Shown here: piece by piece, positions 23,977 to 33,244 of the stretch
Layout of the letters: each line of letters begins with the position of its first letter
How positions within the stretch are numbered: position 1 is the first letter of the stretch
Source: Nocardioides zhouii
GTDB taxonomy: Bacteria > Actinomycetota > Actinomycetes > Propionibacteriales > Nocardioidaceae
Direction of reading: 5' to 3'
NCBI RefSeq assembly: GCF_004137345.1
Contig: NZ_SDWV01000020.1
Span: 1 to 64,000 of the forward strand
Length of the DNA stretch: 64,000 bases
Position numbers and translations under genes: made by a program
The notes under the pieces: model-generated
The model's database searches: none
Told to the model about the DNA's origin: nothing
The model's input: only the letters and a program-made list of their open reading frames with translations

Positions 23977-24464
23977 GAGCGGTGCTCCATTTCTGGCATG
24001 GCGGCGCGCAGCCGCTTGAGGGCGTGATGGGTCTGGCTCTTGACGGATCCGACCGACACTCCGAGCAGGGCGGCCGTGTCGTGCTCCGACAGGTCCTCGA
24101 GGTAGCGGAGGACCAGCGTTGCCCGCATCCGGGGAGGCAGTCGCTGGATCTCCTCCCAGAGCACCAGCTTCTGGGCGCTGAGCTCCATCTCACCCGGCTG
24201 CCCGACGTCCGTCACGAGGTCTGTGGAGCGTTCGCGGCCGCGACGTCGCCACTGCCGGGAGGCAGCACGGATCAGCCCGCGTCGGACGTACGCCTCTGCC
24301 AGTCCCTTGTCCCTGATCGACGGCCACCGCACGCACGTGCGTGCCAGGACGTCCTGGAGGAGATCCTCGGCCTGGTGGTGCTGTCCCATGAGGAGGTACG
24401 CCGTCCGATACAGCGCACTCCAACGAGCAGACATGAATTCGGCAAACTCAGCGTCTTGTTCCAT
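23973..24464 (-). CDS. RNA polymerase sigma factor, SigE (ECF) family
   Basis: 163-residue ECF sigma factor. Region 2 contains EFAEFMSARWSALYRTAYLL and AEDLLQDVLARTCVRW; region 4 contains LPPRMRATLVLRYLEDLSEH and the helix-turn-helix AALLGVSVGSVKSQTHHAL. This matches the actinobacterial SigE-family subgroup (SigE family RNA polymerase sigma factor). ATG 24464 is chosen over the GTG one codon upstream because of the spacing to AGGTGA. The coupled membrane protein downstream is probably its regulator. Confidence 0.93.
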   Translation of the reverse strand: MEQDAEFAEFMSARWSALYRTAYLLMGQHHQAEDLLQDVLARTCVRWPSIRDKGLAEAYVRRGLIRAASRQWRRRGRERSTDLVTDVGQPGEMELSAQKLVLWEEIQRLPPRMRATLVLRYLEDLSEHDTAALLGVSVGSVKSQTHHALKRLRAAMPEMEHRS

Positions 24465-24530
24465 CACTCACCTAGAGACCCCCCGCGTGCCGGAGGTTGA
24501 GAGACACGCGCGAGTTTTCTCGACGGCCGC

Positions 24531-24947
24531 TCAGCCGGGGGTCTGGACGTCCCGCTCGAGCAGGCTCAGCAGGGCTCGCGCGGCCGCGTCGGCGGCGCTG
24601 ACGTCGACGTGCTCCTGCTCGCCGTCCGACTCCGTGATGCGTACGACGTGTCCGCCGGATCGCGCTGTGAGGCTGACGAAGTGCGCTCCGAGGAGGTCGA
24701 GGACCTGGTCGAGTCGCGGCAGCCACACGGCTTCGCGCTCCTCGACGCTGTCGAGCGCCCACTCGGTCGTGCCGTTGAAGGCGAGGACGCGACTGCCCGC
24801 GTGGTCGCGGACCTCGACGACCATGTCGCTGACGAGGAAGGTGATGTCGTCGAGCTCGCGGTCGGGGACCCAGAACTCGTCGCCGTTGCCGGGTGTCCAG
24901 GCCACGCCCGCGTCGTGCAGGCGGAGGGCCAGGTCGAAGGCGATCAC
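24531..24947 (-). CDS. Hypothetical protein
   Basis: 138-residue soluble protein starting VIAFDLALRLHDAGVAWTPG, with many acidic residues and the segment GNGDEFWVPDRELDDITFLV. I do not recognise a family; the opening resembles short actinobacterial proteins annotated only as hypothetical. No signal peptide or helix-rich membrane part. GTG 24947 has CACACT six bases upstream, which fits a leaderless start. It is divergent from the metallophosphoesterase gene with 53 bases between. Confidence 0.7.
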   Translation of the reverse strand: MIAFDLALRLHDAGVAWTPGNGDEFWVPDRELDDITFLVSDMVVEVRDHAGSRVLAFNGTTEWALDSVEEREAVWLPRLDQVLDLLGAHFVSLTARSGGHVVRITESDGEQEHVDVSAADAAARALLSLLERDVQTPG

Positions 24948-25000
24948 GTGGCCAGTGTGCCCCGACACCCGTGACGTCGGCTCGTGGCAGGCTCGTCCGC

Positions 25001-25783
25001 GTGATCATCGGACTCGTCGGCGACCTCGAGGGTGATCGCGACTGGGCGGTCGAGGTCCTCCGTGCGCTGGGTCGGGAGGTCGACGTCGCCGTCCAGCTGG
25101 GCGACCTGCGGTTCGGGATGGGAGCCGACCCCGACGGCTACCTCGCGGCCATCGAAGCGGTGTGCGCCGAGGTCGGACTGCGGTTGCTCTGCATCACCGG
25201 CAACCACGAGCACTGGGCGCGCCTCAAGGCGTTGTGGGCCGACCCGGCGCACCAGGACATCGATGGCACGCCGCTGCCCCTCGAGGTCAGCGACCACGTC
25301 TCACTGCTGCCGCGCGGCCACCGCTGGGAGCTGGACGGGCGGTCGCTCGTGGCCCTCGGTGGCGCTCCATCGGTGAACCGGCTGCTGCTGACCGAGGGCG
25401 TGAGCTGGTGGCCGGGCGAGGTGATCACCGACGAGCACGTCGACCTGACGCTCGCCGGTGGGCAGGCCGACGTGATGTTCCTCCACGACAGCCCGGCGCC
25501 CCCGCTGTGCACGCCTCCGGTGGCCGAGATCGTCCGCGGCAACCCGATGGACTGGCCAGAGGTGATCCTGGCCGAGGCCGACGCGGGCATGGCCCAGGTG
25601 ACCCGCGCGGTGCTCGGCGTACGCCCGCGGCTTGTCGCACACGGCCACTTCCACGTCGCCGGCGAGGCGGTCGTACGCCTCCCGGGCGCGGACCACGACA
25701 CGACGATCTGGTCGCTCGCGGCCAACGGCGACCCGGCCAACGTCCGGCTGCTCGACCTGGCGACCCTCAGCGACCCGGCATAG
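25001..25783 (+). CDS. Metallophosphoesterase (calcineurin-like)
   Basis: 260-residue metallophosphoesterase. The metal-binding pattern is present: GLVGDLEGD (first Asp), VAVQLGDLRFG (GD), ITGNHEHWARL (GNHE), MFLHDSP and AHGHFHVAGE (GHxH). These enzymes hydrolyse phosphodiesters or phosphomonoesters; the substrate is not predictable. GTG 25001 follows CAGGCT by seven bases, probably leaderless. It ends 9 bases before the convergent saccharopine-dehydrogenase-like gene. Confidence 0.9.
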   Translation: MIIGLVGDLEGDRDWAVEVLRALGREVDVAVQLGDLRFGMGADPDGYLAAIEAVCAEVGLRLLCITGNHEHWARLKALWADPAHQDIDGTPLPLEVSDHVSLLPRGHRWELDGRSLVALGGAPSVNRLLLTEGVSWWPGEVITDEHVDLTLAGGQADVMFLHDSPAPPLCTPPVAEIVRGNPMDWPEVILAEADAGMAQVTRAVLGVRPRLVAHGHFHVAGEAVVRLPGADHDTTIWSLAANGDPANVRLLDLATLSDPA

Positions 25784-25792
25784 CCCGACCCG

Positions 25793-26962
25793 TCAGGCGA
25801 CCGTCTCGAAGCGGATGCCCGCGGCCTGCAGCCGCGCGAGCAGCGCGTCGCCCATCGCCTGCGCCGGGGTGACCTGGCCGGAGGTGTCCGGGTTGTCGTC
25901 GAAGGCGAGGCACAGCGCCGCCTCCGACAGCATCTTCGCGGTCTCGGTGTAGCCCGGGTCGCCGCCGGAGACGCGCGTGCGGACCGTCGTCCCGCCGGCC
26001 GCGCCGACGAAGTCGACGGTGAACCACGACTGGTCGCGCTTGGCCTCGTCGGGTCCCGAGCCCTGCGGCACCTTGCTCTTGAGGAAGTCGCGCAGCGGCT
26101 TCACCTGCGCGGCGACGGTGAGGGCGCCGACCGCGGCCGCACCGCCCGCGGCGTAGCGCAGCGTCTTGGTGCCCGCCCAGTGCGAGTAGCGGAACTTCGG
26201 GCCGTACGCCGGCAGCGCGGCGCCGCTGCGCGCGACGATGATCGGGTCGATCGTCGGCAGCGGGAGCAGCCAGTAGCCCAGCACCGGGTCGCGGTGCGGC
26301 TTGCCGCCGACCGACCGCGACGAGCGACCGTCGGCGGGCTTGCCCTCGGCGCGACGGCGAGCGGCGTACGTCGTCCGCATGTCCCTGGCCCGCGAGAACT
26401 GGTTGAGCGCGGAGTGGAACGTGCCGCCGGAGAACGTGCCGGCGGACCGGACGACGCCGCGCAGGGTGATGGGCTGGTCGGACGGCAGCTGCTGGACGGT
26501 GAAGTACACGCCGAGGTCGTGCGGGATCGAGTCGAAGCCGCAGGCGTGCACCAGCCGGGCGCCCGTGCGGACGGCGGTCTGGTGGTGCGCGAGGTAGGTC
26601 TGGTCGACGAACTCGGGCTCGCCGGTGAGGTCGAGGTAGTCGGTGCCGGCCTCGGCGCAGGCCGCCACCAGCGGGCCGCCGTGCTCGAGGTAGGGGCCGA
26701 TCGTCGTCACGACGACGCGCGCGCGGCGGACCACGTCGGCGAGGGCCGCAGGGTCGGTCGCGTCGGCGACCAGCACCTCGACCTCGGCGCCCGCGTCATC
26801 GGCCAGCCGGCGGCGTACGTCCTCGAGCTTGTCGGCGTTGCGACCGGCGATCGCCCAGCGCAGAACGGCCGGAGCGTGCGCCGCGAGGTAGTCAGCAGTG
26901 AGGCCACCGGTGAAGCCCGTGGCTCCGAACAGGACGAGGTCGAAGTCACGCGAGTCGCTCAT
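25793..26962 (-). CDS. Saccharopine dehydrogenase-like NAD(P)-binding protein (trans-acting enoyl reductase family)
   Basis: 389-residue protein with an N-terminal Rossmann fold (LVLFGATGFTGGLTADYLAAH, dinucleotide loop GATGFTG) and ARVVVTTIGPYLEHGGPLV and GTDYLDLTGEP, as in the saccharopine dehydrogenase/trans-acting enoyl reductase family of mycobacteria and relatives. The middle part has a hydrophobic stretch (about 300-325). Mycobacterial relatives reduce enoyl intermediates in lipid synthesis, but most actinobacterial members have no known substrate. ATG 26962 follows GACGAT by six bases, consistent with a leaderless message divergent from the beta-propeller gene. Confidence 0.86.
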   Translation of the reverse strand: MSDSRDFDLVLFGATGFTGGLTADYLAAHAPAVLRWAIAGRNADKLEDVRRRLADDAGAEVEVLVADATDPAALADVVRRARVVVTTIGPYLEHGGPLVAACAEAGTDYLDLTGEPEFVDQTYLAHHQTAVRTGARLVHACGFDSIPHDLGVYFTVQQLPSDQPITLRGVVRSAGTFSGGTFHSALNQFSRARDMRTTYAARRRAEGKPADGRSSRSVGGKPHRDPVLGYWLLPLPTIDPIIVARSGAALPAYGPKFRYSHWAGTKTLRYAAGGAAAVGALTVAAQVKPLRDFLKSKVPQGSGPDEAKRDQSWFTVDFVGAAGGTTVRTRVSGGDPGYTETAKMLSEAALCLAFDDNPDTSGQVTPAQAMGDALLARLQAAGIRFETVA

Positions 26963-27014
26963 CGCGCCATCGTCCCACGCGGAACCGGGCCCCCCGTCCG
27001 GCCGTCCCACCGCC

Positions 27015-28877
27015 ATGAGCCTTCGCAGGATGACCACCACTGTCGCGGCCGCGACCACCCTCGCCGCGGCAGTGGGCGTGGGCTACGCACTGGGGAACGA
27101 CCCGGGTTCGCGCAACGTGCCGCCGACGGCGCCGCCCATCGCCCTCGCCAACGCCGACCTCACCGTCGCCGGCAGCTGCGACGACCTGCTCGACTCCTAC
27201 GTCGAGCGCGCGCTCGAGCAGGTCGGCCCCTACGGCTGGGGCGGCGGCGGGATCGTCATGTTCGGTTCGCAGTCCGACGCGGAGTCCCCCAGCGCCTCGG
27301 CCGCCGGCAGCGAGCGGTCCGCCGTCACGACCTCGCGCTCGACCAGCAACGAGTCGGGCACCAACGTCCAGGAGCTCGGCGTCGACGAGTCCGACGTGGT
27401 CAAGGTCGCCGGCTCGCTGCTGCTCCGGATGCGCGACGGCGAGCTGCTGGCCTACGACGTCTCCGGCGACGAGCCCTCGCTCCTGTCGTCCACCCGCATC
27501 GACGACGCCCGCGGCAACGGCCTGGTCGGCGACCCGGGCGGCGAGCTGCTGTTCGTCGGCGGCCGCGCCGTCGTGCTCGGCACGTCGGACGACGGCCTGT
27601 CGACCACGATCACGACGGTCGACCTCTCCGACCCGAGCTCGCCGAGCATCGTCGACGCCACCACGATCCGCGGGCGTGCGTCCGCCGTGCGCCTGCACGG
27701 CGACGTCGTACGCGTCGTGCTGCAGAACGGGCTGCCGGAGCTCGACTTCTCCTACCCCGACGGCACCCTCGGCCAGATCCGCTCACGGCTGCGCAACCGG
27801 TCGCTGGTGCGCGACACGACGCTGGCCGACTGGCTGCCGACCGTCGACGGCGACCCGTTGGTCGACTGCGAGGACGTCGCCGTCCCCGACGACGAGGAGA
27901 TCGCGCTCGGCACCACCACGGTCGTCGCCTTCGACCCCGCGTCGCCGACGAGCCGCACCACGACGGCGGTCGCGACCGACTCGGACACGTCGTACTTCTC
28001 GACCGACCGCTTCTACCTCGCGGCCGGCGGACCGCAGTGGGGCATGTGGGACGACTGCCTGGACTGCAGGATGGGCGGCTTCGCCCCGACCGGCACGACG
28101 CCGATCTTCGCCTTCGCGCTCGACCGGGCCGAGACGACGTACGTCGCCTCCGGTGAGGTCGAGGGCACGATCGCCGACCGTTGGTCGATGGATGCCGTCG
28201 GCGGATCGCTGCGGGTCGCGGTCGGGCCGAGCAGCGAGACCGGCAACTTCAACTCGGTGCTGACATTGCGCGAGGACGGGTCCGACCTCGTCGAGGACGG
28301 CCGGGTCGACGACCTCGGCGTCGACGAGCAGATCAAGTCGGTGCGGTGGTTCGACGACCTCGCGATCGTCGTGACCTTCCGGCAGACCGACCCGCTCTAC
28401 GCCATCGACCTGAGCAGCCCCTCCGACCCGCGGCTGCTGGGCGAGCTCAAGATCCCCGGCTTCTCGGAGTACCTCCACCCGCTCGGCGAGCACCGGCTCA
28501 TCGGGATGGGCCAGGACGCCAGCCTCGACGGCATGACGCGCGGCGCACAGGCGGCGCTCTTCGACGTCACCGACCTCACGAGCCCGCGCCAGATCGACGT
28601 CGTCCGCTACGACCGGGACACCTTCGCCGGTGCGGGCGCCGACCCGCGGCAGTTCACCTGGCTGCCCGAGCAGCGCGTGGCGCTGACCGTCGTCTCGCAG
28701 GGCTGGAGCGGCACCACCGGCTGGGTCTCCGTGCTGTCGCTCGACGACGGCTCGATGACCAACCGGATGGTCGAGGTGGAGCACGGCAGCGACGTCGCGG
28801 ACGTACGCCTCGTGCCGGTGGCGTCGGGCAAGGTGGCGCTGGTGACGGGCGAGGACGTCTCCTTCTTCAGGGTCTAG
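27015..28877 (+). CDS. Secreted beta-propeller domain protein
   Basis: 620-residue exported protein. A signal-peptide-like start (RRMTTTVAAATTLAAAVGVGYALG) is followed by TNVQELGVDESDVVK, a mark of the Beta_propel family (secreted proteins with C-terminal propeller domain). Repeated blades follow, for example ITTVDLSDPSSPSIVD and YAIDLSSPSDPRLLGELKIPG, and FAFALDRAE. A CLDC pair lies near the middle. Function is unknown; related proteins are surface-associated and perhaps protease-linked. It overlaps no neighbour and is followed by a leaderless DUF2277 gene. Confidence 0.85.
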   Translation: MSLRRMTTTVAAATTLAAAVGVGYALGNDPGSRNVPPTAPPIALANADLTVAGSCDDLLDSYVERALEQVGPYGWGGGGIVMFGSQSDAESPSASAAGSERSAVTTSRSTSNESGTNVQELGVDESDVVKVAGSLLLRMRDGELLAYDVSGDEPSLLSSTRIDDARGNGLVGDPGGELLFVGGRAVVLGTSDDGLSTTITTVDLSDPSSPSIVDATTIRGRASAVRLHGDVVRVVLQNGLPELDFSYPDGTLGQIRSRLRNRSLVRDTTLADWLPTVDGDPLVDCEDVAVPDDEEIALGTTTVVAFDPASPTSRTTTAVATDSDTSYFSTDRFYLAAGGPQWGMWDDCLDCRMGGFAPTGTTPIFAFALDRAETTYVASGEVEGTIADRWSMDAVGGSLRVAVGPSSETGNFNSVLTLREDGSDLVEDGRVDDLGVDEQIKSVRWFDDLAIVVTFRQTDPLYAIDLSSPSDPRLLGELKIPGFSEYLHPLGEHRLIGMGQDASLDGMTRGAQAALFDVTDLTSPRQIDVVRYDRDTFAGAGADPRQFTWLPEQRVALTVVSQGWSGTTGWVSVLSLDDGSMTNRMVEVEHGSDVADVRLVPVASGKVALVTGEDVSFFRV

Positions 28878-28905
28878 CCCTGGCTGGTCGACGTATTCTC
28901 GGGGA

Positions 28906-29175
28906 ATGTGCCGCAACATCCGCCCGCTCAACAACTTCGAGCCGCCCGCGTCGAGTGACGAGGTGACGGCCGCTGCGCTGCAGTACGTCCGCAAGATCGC
29001 CGGGACGACCAAGCCGTCCCAGGCCAACGAGGACGCGTTCTACGCCGCGGTGAAGGAGATCGCCCACGTGACCGAGCACCTGCTCGAGGACCTGGTGACG
29101 ACCGCTCCCCCGAAGAACCGCGAGGTCGAGGCGGACAAGGCTCGAGCCCGCGCGCGGGTCCGGTACGGCGCGTGA
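28906..29175 (+). CDS. DUF2277 family protein
   Basis: 89-residue protein with the unmistakable DUF2277 opening MCRNIRPLNNFEPPAS, then AALQYVRKIAGTTKPSQANE and LLEDLVTTAPPKNREVEAD. The function of the family is unknown; it is short, helical and cytosolic. TATTCT lies six bases before ATG 28906, so the message is probably leaderless. Its stop overlaps the sirtuin start by four bases (GTGA), making a two-gene operon. Confidence 0.95.
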   Translation: MCRNIRPLNNFEPPASSDEVTAAALQYVRKIAGTTKPSQANEDAFYAAVKEIAHVTEHLLEDLVTTAPPKNREVEADKARARARVRYGA

Positions 29176-29996
29176 CGCTGGCGTCGACCCGGGCGAGCGA
29201 GGCGACCGCGCTCGACCTGCTAGCGACCCGGCCGCTGGTCGTGCTGACCGGCGCGGGGCTCTCGACCGACTCCGGCATCCCGGACTACCGCGGCCCGGGC
29301 GCCCCGGCGCGGGCGCCGATGACCTACCAGGAGTTCGTCGCGACGCCCGAGGCGCAGCGGCACTACTGGGCGCGGAGCCACGTGGGGTGGCAGCGGATGG
29401 GGCGCGCCGAGCCCAACGACGGCCACCGCGCGCTCGCCGAGCTCGACCCCCTGCTGCTCATCACGCAGAACGTCGACGGGCTGCACGAGGCCGCCGGCTC
29501 GCGGCGCCTCGTCGCCCTCCACGGCCGGGTCGCCGACGTGGTCTGCCTGACCTGCCGCGCGACGTCGTCGCGCGCGGACCTGGAGCGGGTGCTCGACGAG
29601 CTCAACCCCGACTGGATCGAGCGGCACGCCTCGGCGCTCTCGAACCCCGACGGTGACGTCGACCTCGACGAGACCGACGACTTCGTCGTGCCGACCTGCG
29701 CGTGCGGCGGTCCGCTCAAGCCCCACGTGGTCTTCTTCGGCGAGAACGTGCCCGCTGACCGGGTGGCCCGCTGCTACGCCGCCGTCGAGGCGCTCGGCAG
29801 TGGTGGCGCGCTCCTCGTCGCGGGGTCGTCGCTGACGGTCATGAGCGGGCTGCGGTTCGTGAAGCGCGCGGCCCAGGGAGGCACGCCGATCGTCATCGTG
29901 AACCGTGGCGTGACCCGCGGCGACGACCTGGCGTCGTACAAGCTCGAGGTGGGGTGCAGCGAGTTCCTCGCAGAGCTCGCCGCGCGGGTCGCCTAG
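29172..29996 (+). CDS. NAD-dependent protein deacylase, Sir2 family
   Basis: 274-residue sirtuin that removes acyl groups from lysines using NAD. It has GAGLSTDSGIPDYRGPG, TQNVDGLHEAAGS, the catalytic His in ALHGRV, and the zinc site CLTC with CACGG. An insertion between the Cys pairs includes an acidic stretch (DGDVDLDETDD). PHVVFFGENVP and AGSSLTVMSG complete the NAD site. GTG 29172 overlaps the DUF2277 stop. Its own stop shares CTAG with the converging IdeR-type gene. Class within sirtuins is not determined. Confidence 0.93.
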   Translation: MTLASTRASEATALDLLATRPLVVLTGAGLSTDSGIPDYRGPGAPARAPMTYQEFVATPEAQRHYWARSHVGWQRMGRAEPNDGHRALAELDPLLLITQNVDGLHEAAGSRRLVALHGRVADVVCLTCRATSSRADLERVLDELNPDWIERHASALSNPDGDVDLDETDDFVVPTCACGGPLKPHVVFFGENVPADRVARCYAAVEALGSGGALLVAGSSLTVMSGLRFVKRAAQGGTPIVIVNRGVTRGDDLASYKLEVGCSEFLAELAARVA

Positions 29997-30673
29997 CGGC
30001 GGACGAAGATGTGCTCGGCCGCCTCGACCACCAGCTCGGCGGTCTCGCCGCCGGAGCCGATGAGGATGCCCTCGTCGGTGCGGGCGATGGTGACGGTCTT
30101 TCCGGGCAGGGCGCCGACGCGGCGGAGCAGGCCCATCAGCTCCTCGTCCTTCTGCATCTCCTCGGAGATCCGCTTGACGTGGACCAGCTGGTCCTCGGCG
30201 CCGGCGGCCGCCGAGAGCGGCTCGACGTCGGTCATGAAGTCCTCGCCGCTGACGTCGCCGAGCTCGTCGAGCCCCGGGATCGGGTTGCCGTAGGGCGACT
30301 CGGTGGGGTGGTCGAGGAGCTCGAGCAGGCGGCGCTCGACGGTCTCCGACATCACGTGCTCCCACCGGCAGGCCTCGGCGTGGACGAGCTCCCAGTCGAG
30401 GCCGATCACGTCGGTGAGGAGGCGCTCGGCGAGGCGGTGCTTGCGCATCACGCGGGTGGCCAGCAGCTGGCCCTCCTCCGTGAGCTCGAGGTGCCGGTCG
30501 CCCTCCACCGTCAGCAGCCCGTCGCGCTCCATCCGGGCGACCGTCTGCGACACCGTCGGCCCGGACTGGTGCAGCCGCTCGGCGATGCGGGCGCGCAGCG
30601 GGACGATGTCCTCCTCGACGAGCTCGTAGATCGTGCGGAGGTACATCTCGGTGGTGTCGATCAGGTCACTCAC
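29993..30673 (-). CDS. ideR: Iron-dependent regulator, DtxR/IdeR family
   Basis: 226-residue metal-dependent repressor of iron-uptake genes. The winged helix is IAERLHQSGPTVSQTVARME. Metal ligands line up with IdeR: M10 in DTTEMYLRTIYEL, H79 and E83 in MRKHRLAERL, and H98, C102 and E105 in HAEACRWEH. A proline-rich hinge and an SH3-like C-terminal domain (GKTVTIARTDEGILIG) follow. GTG 30673 gives the standard IdeR length and has CACAAT seven bases upstream; ATG 30682 is an alternative. Stop codon overlaps the sirtuin stop on the other strand through CTAG. Confidence 0.94.
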   Translation of the reverse strand: MSDLIDTTEMYLRTIYELVEEDIVPLRARIAERLHQSGPTVSQTVARMERDGLLTVEGDRHLELTEEGQLLATRVMRKHRLAERLLTDVIGLDWELVHAEACRWEHVMSETVERRLLELLDHPTESPYGNPIPGLDELGDVSGEDFMTDVEPLSAAAGAEDQLVHVKRISEEMQKDEELMGLLRRVGALPGKTVTIARTDEGILIGSGGETAELVVEAAEHIFVRR

Positions 30674-30735
30674 GCGGGCCATTGTGTCCCATCGGCGGCT
30701 GCCGCGCTCCGCCCACCCGTGGCACAGTGAGGCCG

Positions 30736-31524
30736 GTGACCGAACTCCTCGTGCCGCAGCGTTTCTGCGGCCCGCCCGACTCCGGCAACGGCGGCTGGAC
30801 GGCCGGGGCACTGGCTGCCCTCGACCGCGCCGACGCCCCCGACGACCGTACGGACGGCTGGCCCACGATCGAGGTGTCGCTGCGCCAGCCGCCTCCGCTC
30901 GACACGCCCCTCCAGGTCAGCGAGGCGGGCGGCGTCCTGACCGCCTCGCTCGACGGGTCCGTGGTCGCCACCGCCCACCGGGTCGAGCGCGAGCTGGGCC
31001 TGGTCGACCCCGTCCCCCACGACGTCGCGACCGCGGCCGAGTCGTCGTACCCGGGTCACGAGTTCCACCCGTTTCCGACGTGCTTCGCCTGCGGTACGTC
31101 GCGCAGCGAGGGTGACGGCCTGCGGATCTTCCCCGGCCAGACCGGCGACGGGCCCGCCGGCGCGCTGGTCGCGGCCCCGTGGACGCCGCACCCCAGCCTG
31201 CACGAGGACTGGCACACGTACGTCGACGACGCGCCGCGCGCGTCGGTGGCCGCGACCTGGGCCGCGCTCGACTGCATCGGCGGCTGGGCGGGCGACCTCA
31301 CCGAACGACTGATGGTGCTGGGCCGGATGACCGCGCGGGTCGACGACCTCCCGGTGATCGGTGAGCCACACGTCGTGGTCGGCGAGGGGCGTGGCCAGGA
31401 CGGACGCAAGACCCTCACCGCCGCGACGCTGTACGACGCCGACGGCCGGGTGGTGGCGACTGCCGAGCACACCTGGATCGCCGTCGACGCCGAGCTCTTC
31501 GGCGGGCACTCCCCGACGCGATAG
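30736..31524 (+). CDS. Hot-dog fold protein, thioesterase-like
   Basis: 262-residue cytosolic protein. Short segments such as GPPDSGNGGWTAGALAAL, TIEVSLRQPPPLDTPLQV, and the repeat-like HEFHPFPTCFACG resemble double hot-dog proteins annotated as thioesterase family in actinobacteria. The CFACG pattern followed by GLRIFPG is typical of that group. The catalytic residue is not evident, and the substrate is unknown. GTG 30736 follows CACAGT by seven bases. Divergent from ideR with 62 bases between. Confidence 0.65.
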   Translation: MTELLVPQRFCGPPDSGNGGWTAGALAALDRADAPDDRTDGWPTIEVSLRQPPPLDTPLQVSEAGGVLTASLDGSVVATAHRVERELGLVDPVPHDVATAAESSYPGHEFHPFPTCFACGTSRSEGDGLRIFPGQTGDGPAGALVAAPWTPHPSLHEDWHTYVDDAPRASVAATWAALDCIGGWAGDLTERLMVLGRMTARVDDLPVIGEPHVVVGEGRGQDGRKTLTAATLYDADGRVVATAEHTWIAVDAELFGGHSPTR

Positions 31525-31582
31525 CCACCCGGCCTGCGTCCCGTTTTGACCGGCCCTCCCCCCTCGTTGAGAGGATGTGGAC

Positions 31583-33160
31583 ATGGCTGATTTGATCGAT
31601 CCAAACGTCCACTGGTGGCGCAACGCCGTCGTGTACCAGATCTACGTCCGCAGCTTCGCCGACAGCGACGGCGACGGCATCGGTGACCTGCCGGGCATCA
31701 CGTCGCGCCTGCCGCACCTCGCCGACCTGGGCGTCGACGCGCTCTGGATCACGCCGTTCTACACCTCGCCGCAGCACGACCACGGCTACGACGTCGCCGA
31801 CTACCGCGACGTCGACCCGCTGTTCGGCCAGCTCTCGGATGCCGACGACCTGATCGCGCGGGCCCACGACCTCGACCTGCACGTCGTCGTCGACCTCGTG
31901 CCCAACCACACCTCCGACGAGCACGTGTGGTTCCAGGCCGCGCTGGCCGCCGGCCCGGGCAGCCCCGAGCGCGCCCGCTACCTCTTCCGCGACTCCCCCG
32001 ACGGCCCGCCGAACAACTGGAAGTCCGTCTTCGGCGGCCCGGCGTGGACCCAGGTCGACGACGGCCAGTGGTACCTCCACCTCTTCGACTCCAGCCAGCC
32101 CGACCTCGACTGGCGCAACCCCGAGGTCCCGGCGATGTTCGAGGACGTGCTGCGCTTCTGGCTCGACCGCGGCGTCGACGGCTTCCGCGTCGACGTGGCC
32201 CACGGCCTCTTCAAGGAGGCGTCGCTGCGCGACCAGGTCGTCGAGGCCGGCGGCACGCCCGCGAGCAGCGCCCACGAGATGGTCGAGCGCACGATCTCCG
32301 ACGAGCCGATGTGGGACCAGCCCGAGGTCCACGACGTCTACCGCTCGTGGAACACGATCCTCGACGAGGCCGGTGCCGACCGGATGGCCGTCGCGGAGGC
32401 CTGGACCCAGACGATCGAGTCGATGACTGCCTTCATCCGCCCCGACGAGCTCGACCAGACGTTCAACTTCGCCTGGCTGCTCGCCGAGTGGTCGGCCGAG
32501 GCGTTCGCTGACGTCATCACCGACACGCTGGCCGCGGTCGAGGGCGTCGGCGCGGCCCCGACCTGGGTGCTCAGCAACCACGACGTCGTACGCCACGTCA
32601 CCCGCTACGGCGGCGGCGTGCAAGGCCTGGCCCGTGCCCGCGCCGCGACGCTGACGATGCTCGCGCTGCCCGGCTCGAGCTACCTCTACCAGGGCGAGGA
32701 GCTCGGCCTCGAGCAGGTCGACGTCGCCCCGGAGGACCGCCAGGACCCGTCGTACCTCCGCACCGGCGAGGTCGGCCGCGACGGTTGTCGGGTGCCGATC
32801 CCGTGGAGCGGCACCGAAGCGCCGTACGCCTTCGGGCCCGGCTCGACGCAGCCGTGGATCCCGCAGCCGGCCGACTGGGCGCCGCTCACGGTCGAGGCCC
32901 AGGCCGGCGACCCGGCGTCGACGCTGGAGTTCTACCGCGACGCACTGCGGGCTCGCCGCGAGTTCGCCTGGTCTGCCGGCGAGGAGGTCGAGCTGATCGA
33001 CCTCGGCACCGACGTGCTCGCGTTCCGTCGCGGCCCGCTCACGGTCGTGCTCAACTGCGGCACCACCCCGGTCGAGCTGCCCGAGGGCGAGCTGCTGCTC
33101 GCCAGCGGCCCCGCCGACGGCGGCACGCTGCCCGTCGACACCGCTGCCTGGCTCCGCTGA
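31583..33160 (+). CDS. Alpha-glucosidase, glycoside hydrolase family 13
   Basis: 525-residue GH13 enzyme, probably an alpha-glucosidase/oligo-1,6-glucosidase acting in the cytosol on malto- or isomalto-oligosaccharides. Catalytic residues are D204 (nucleophile, DGFRVDVAHG), E272 (acid/base, VAEAWTQ) and D334 (LSNHDVVR). The start VVYQIYVRSFADSDGDGIGD and DLVPNHTSDEH (region I) are standard. A short C-terminal beta domain ends the protein. ATG 31583 is preferred over GTG 31577 because of the GAGAGG spacing. No transporter or regulator of sugar use is adjacent. A long palindrome follows the gene. Confidence 0.95.
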   Translation: MADLIDPNVHWWRNAVVYQIYVRSFADSDGDGIGDLPGITSRLPHLADLGVDALWITPFYTSPQHDHGYDVADYRDVDPLFGQLSDADDLIARAHDLDLHVVVDLVPNHTSDEHVWFQAALAAGPGSPERARYLFRDSPDGPPNNWKSVFGGPAWTQVDDGQWYLHLFDSSQPDLDWRNPEVPAMFEDVLRFWLDRGVDGFRVDVAHGLFKEASLRDQVVEAGGTPASSAHEMVERTISDEPMWDQPEVHDVYRSWNTILDEAGADRMAVAEAWTQTIESMTAFIRPDELDQTFNFAWLLAEWSAEAFADVITDTLAAVEGVGAAPTWVLSNHDVVRHVTRYGGGVQGLARARAATLTMLALPGSSYLYQGEELGLEQVDVAPEDRQDPSYLRTGEVGRDGCRVPIPWSGTEAPYAFGPGSTQPWIPQPADWAPLTVEAQAGDPASTLEFYRDALRARREFAWSAGEEVELIDLGTDVLAFRRGPLTVVLNCGTTPVELPEGELLLASGPADGGTLPVDTAAWLR

Positions 33161-33166
33161 CACCTC

Positions 33167-33230
33167 GGTATCTAGGGACGTTCTGGTAGGCGATCCACAT
33201 GATCGACCTACCAAATCGTCCCTAGGTACC
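33167..33230. repeat. Long near-perfect palindrome between converging genes
   Basis: Arms of 29 and 30 bases (33167-33195 and 33201-33230) pair with only four differences around a 5-base loop (CACAT). The arms contain CTAGGGACG and TGGTAGG. It lies between the alpha-glucosidase and MarR stops. It may be a bidirectional terminator without a U-tract or a copy of a dispersed palindromic element. Confidence 0.8.
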
Positions 33231-33244
33231 AGGGGCAGGGCGGG

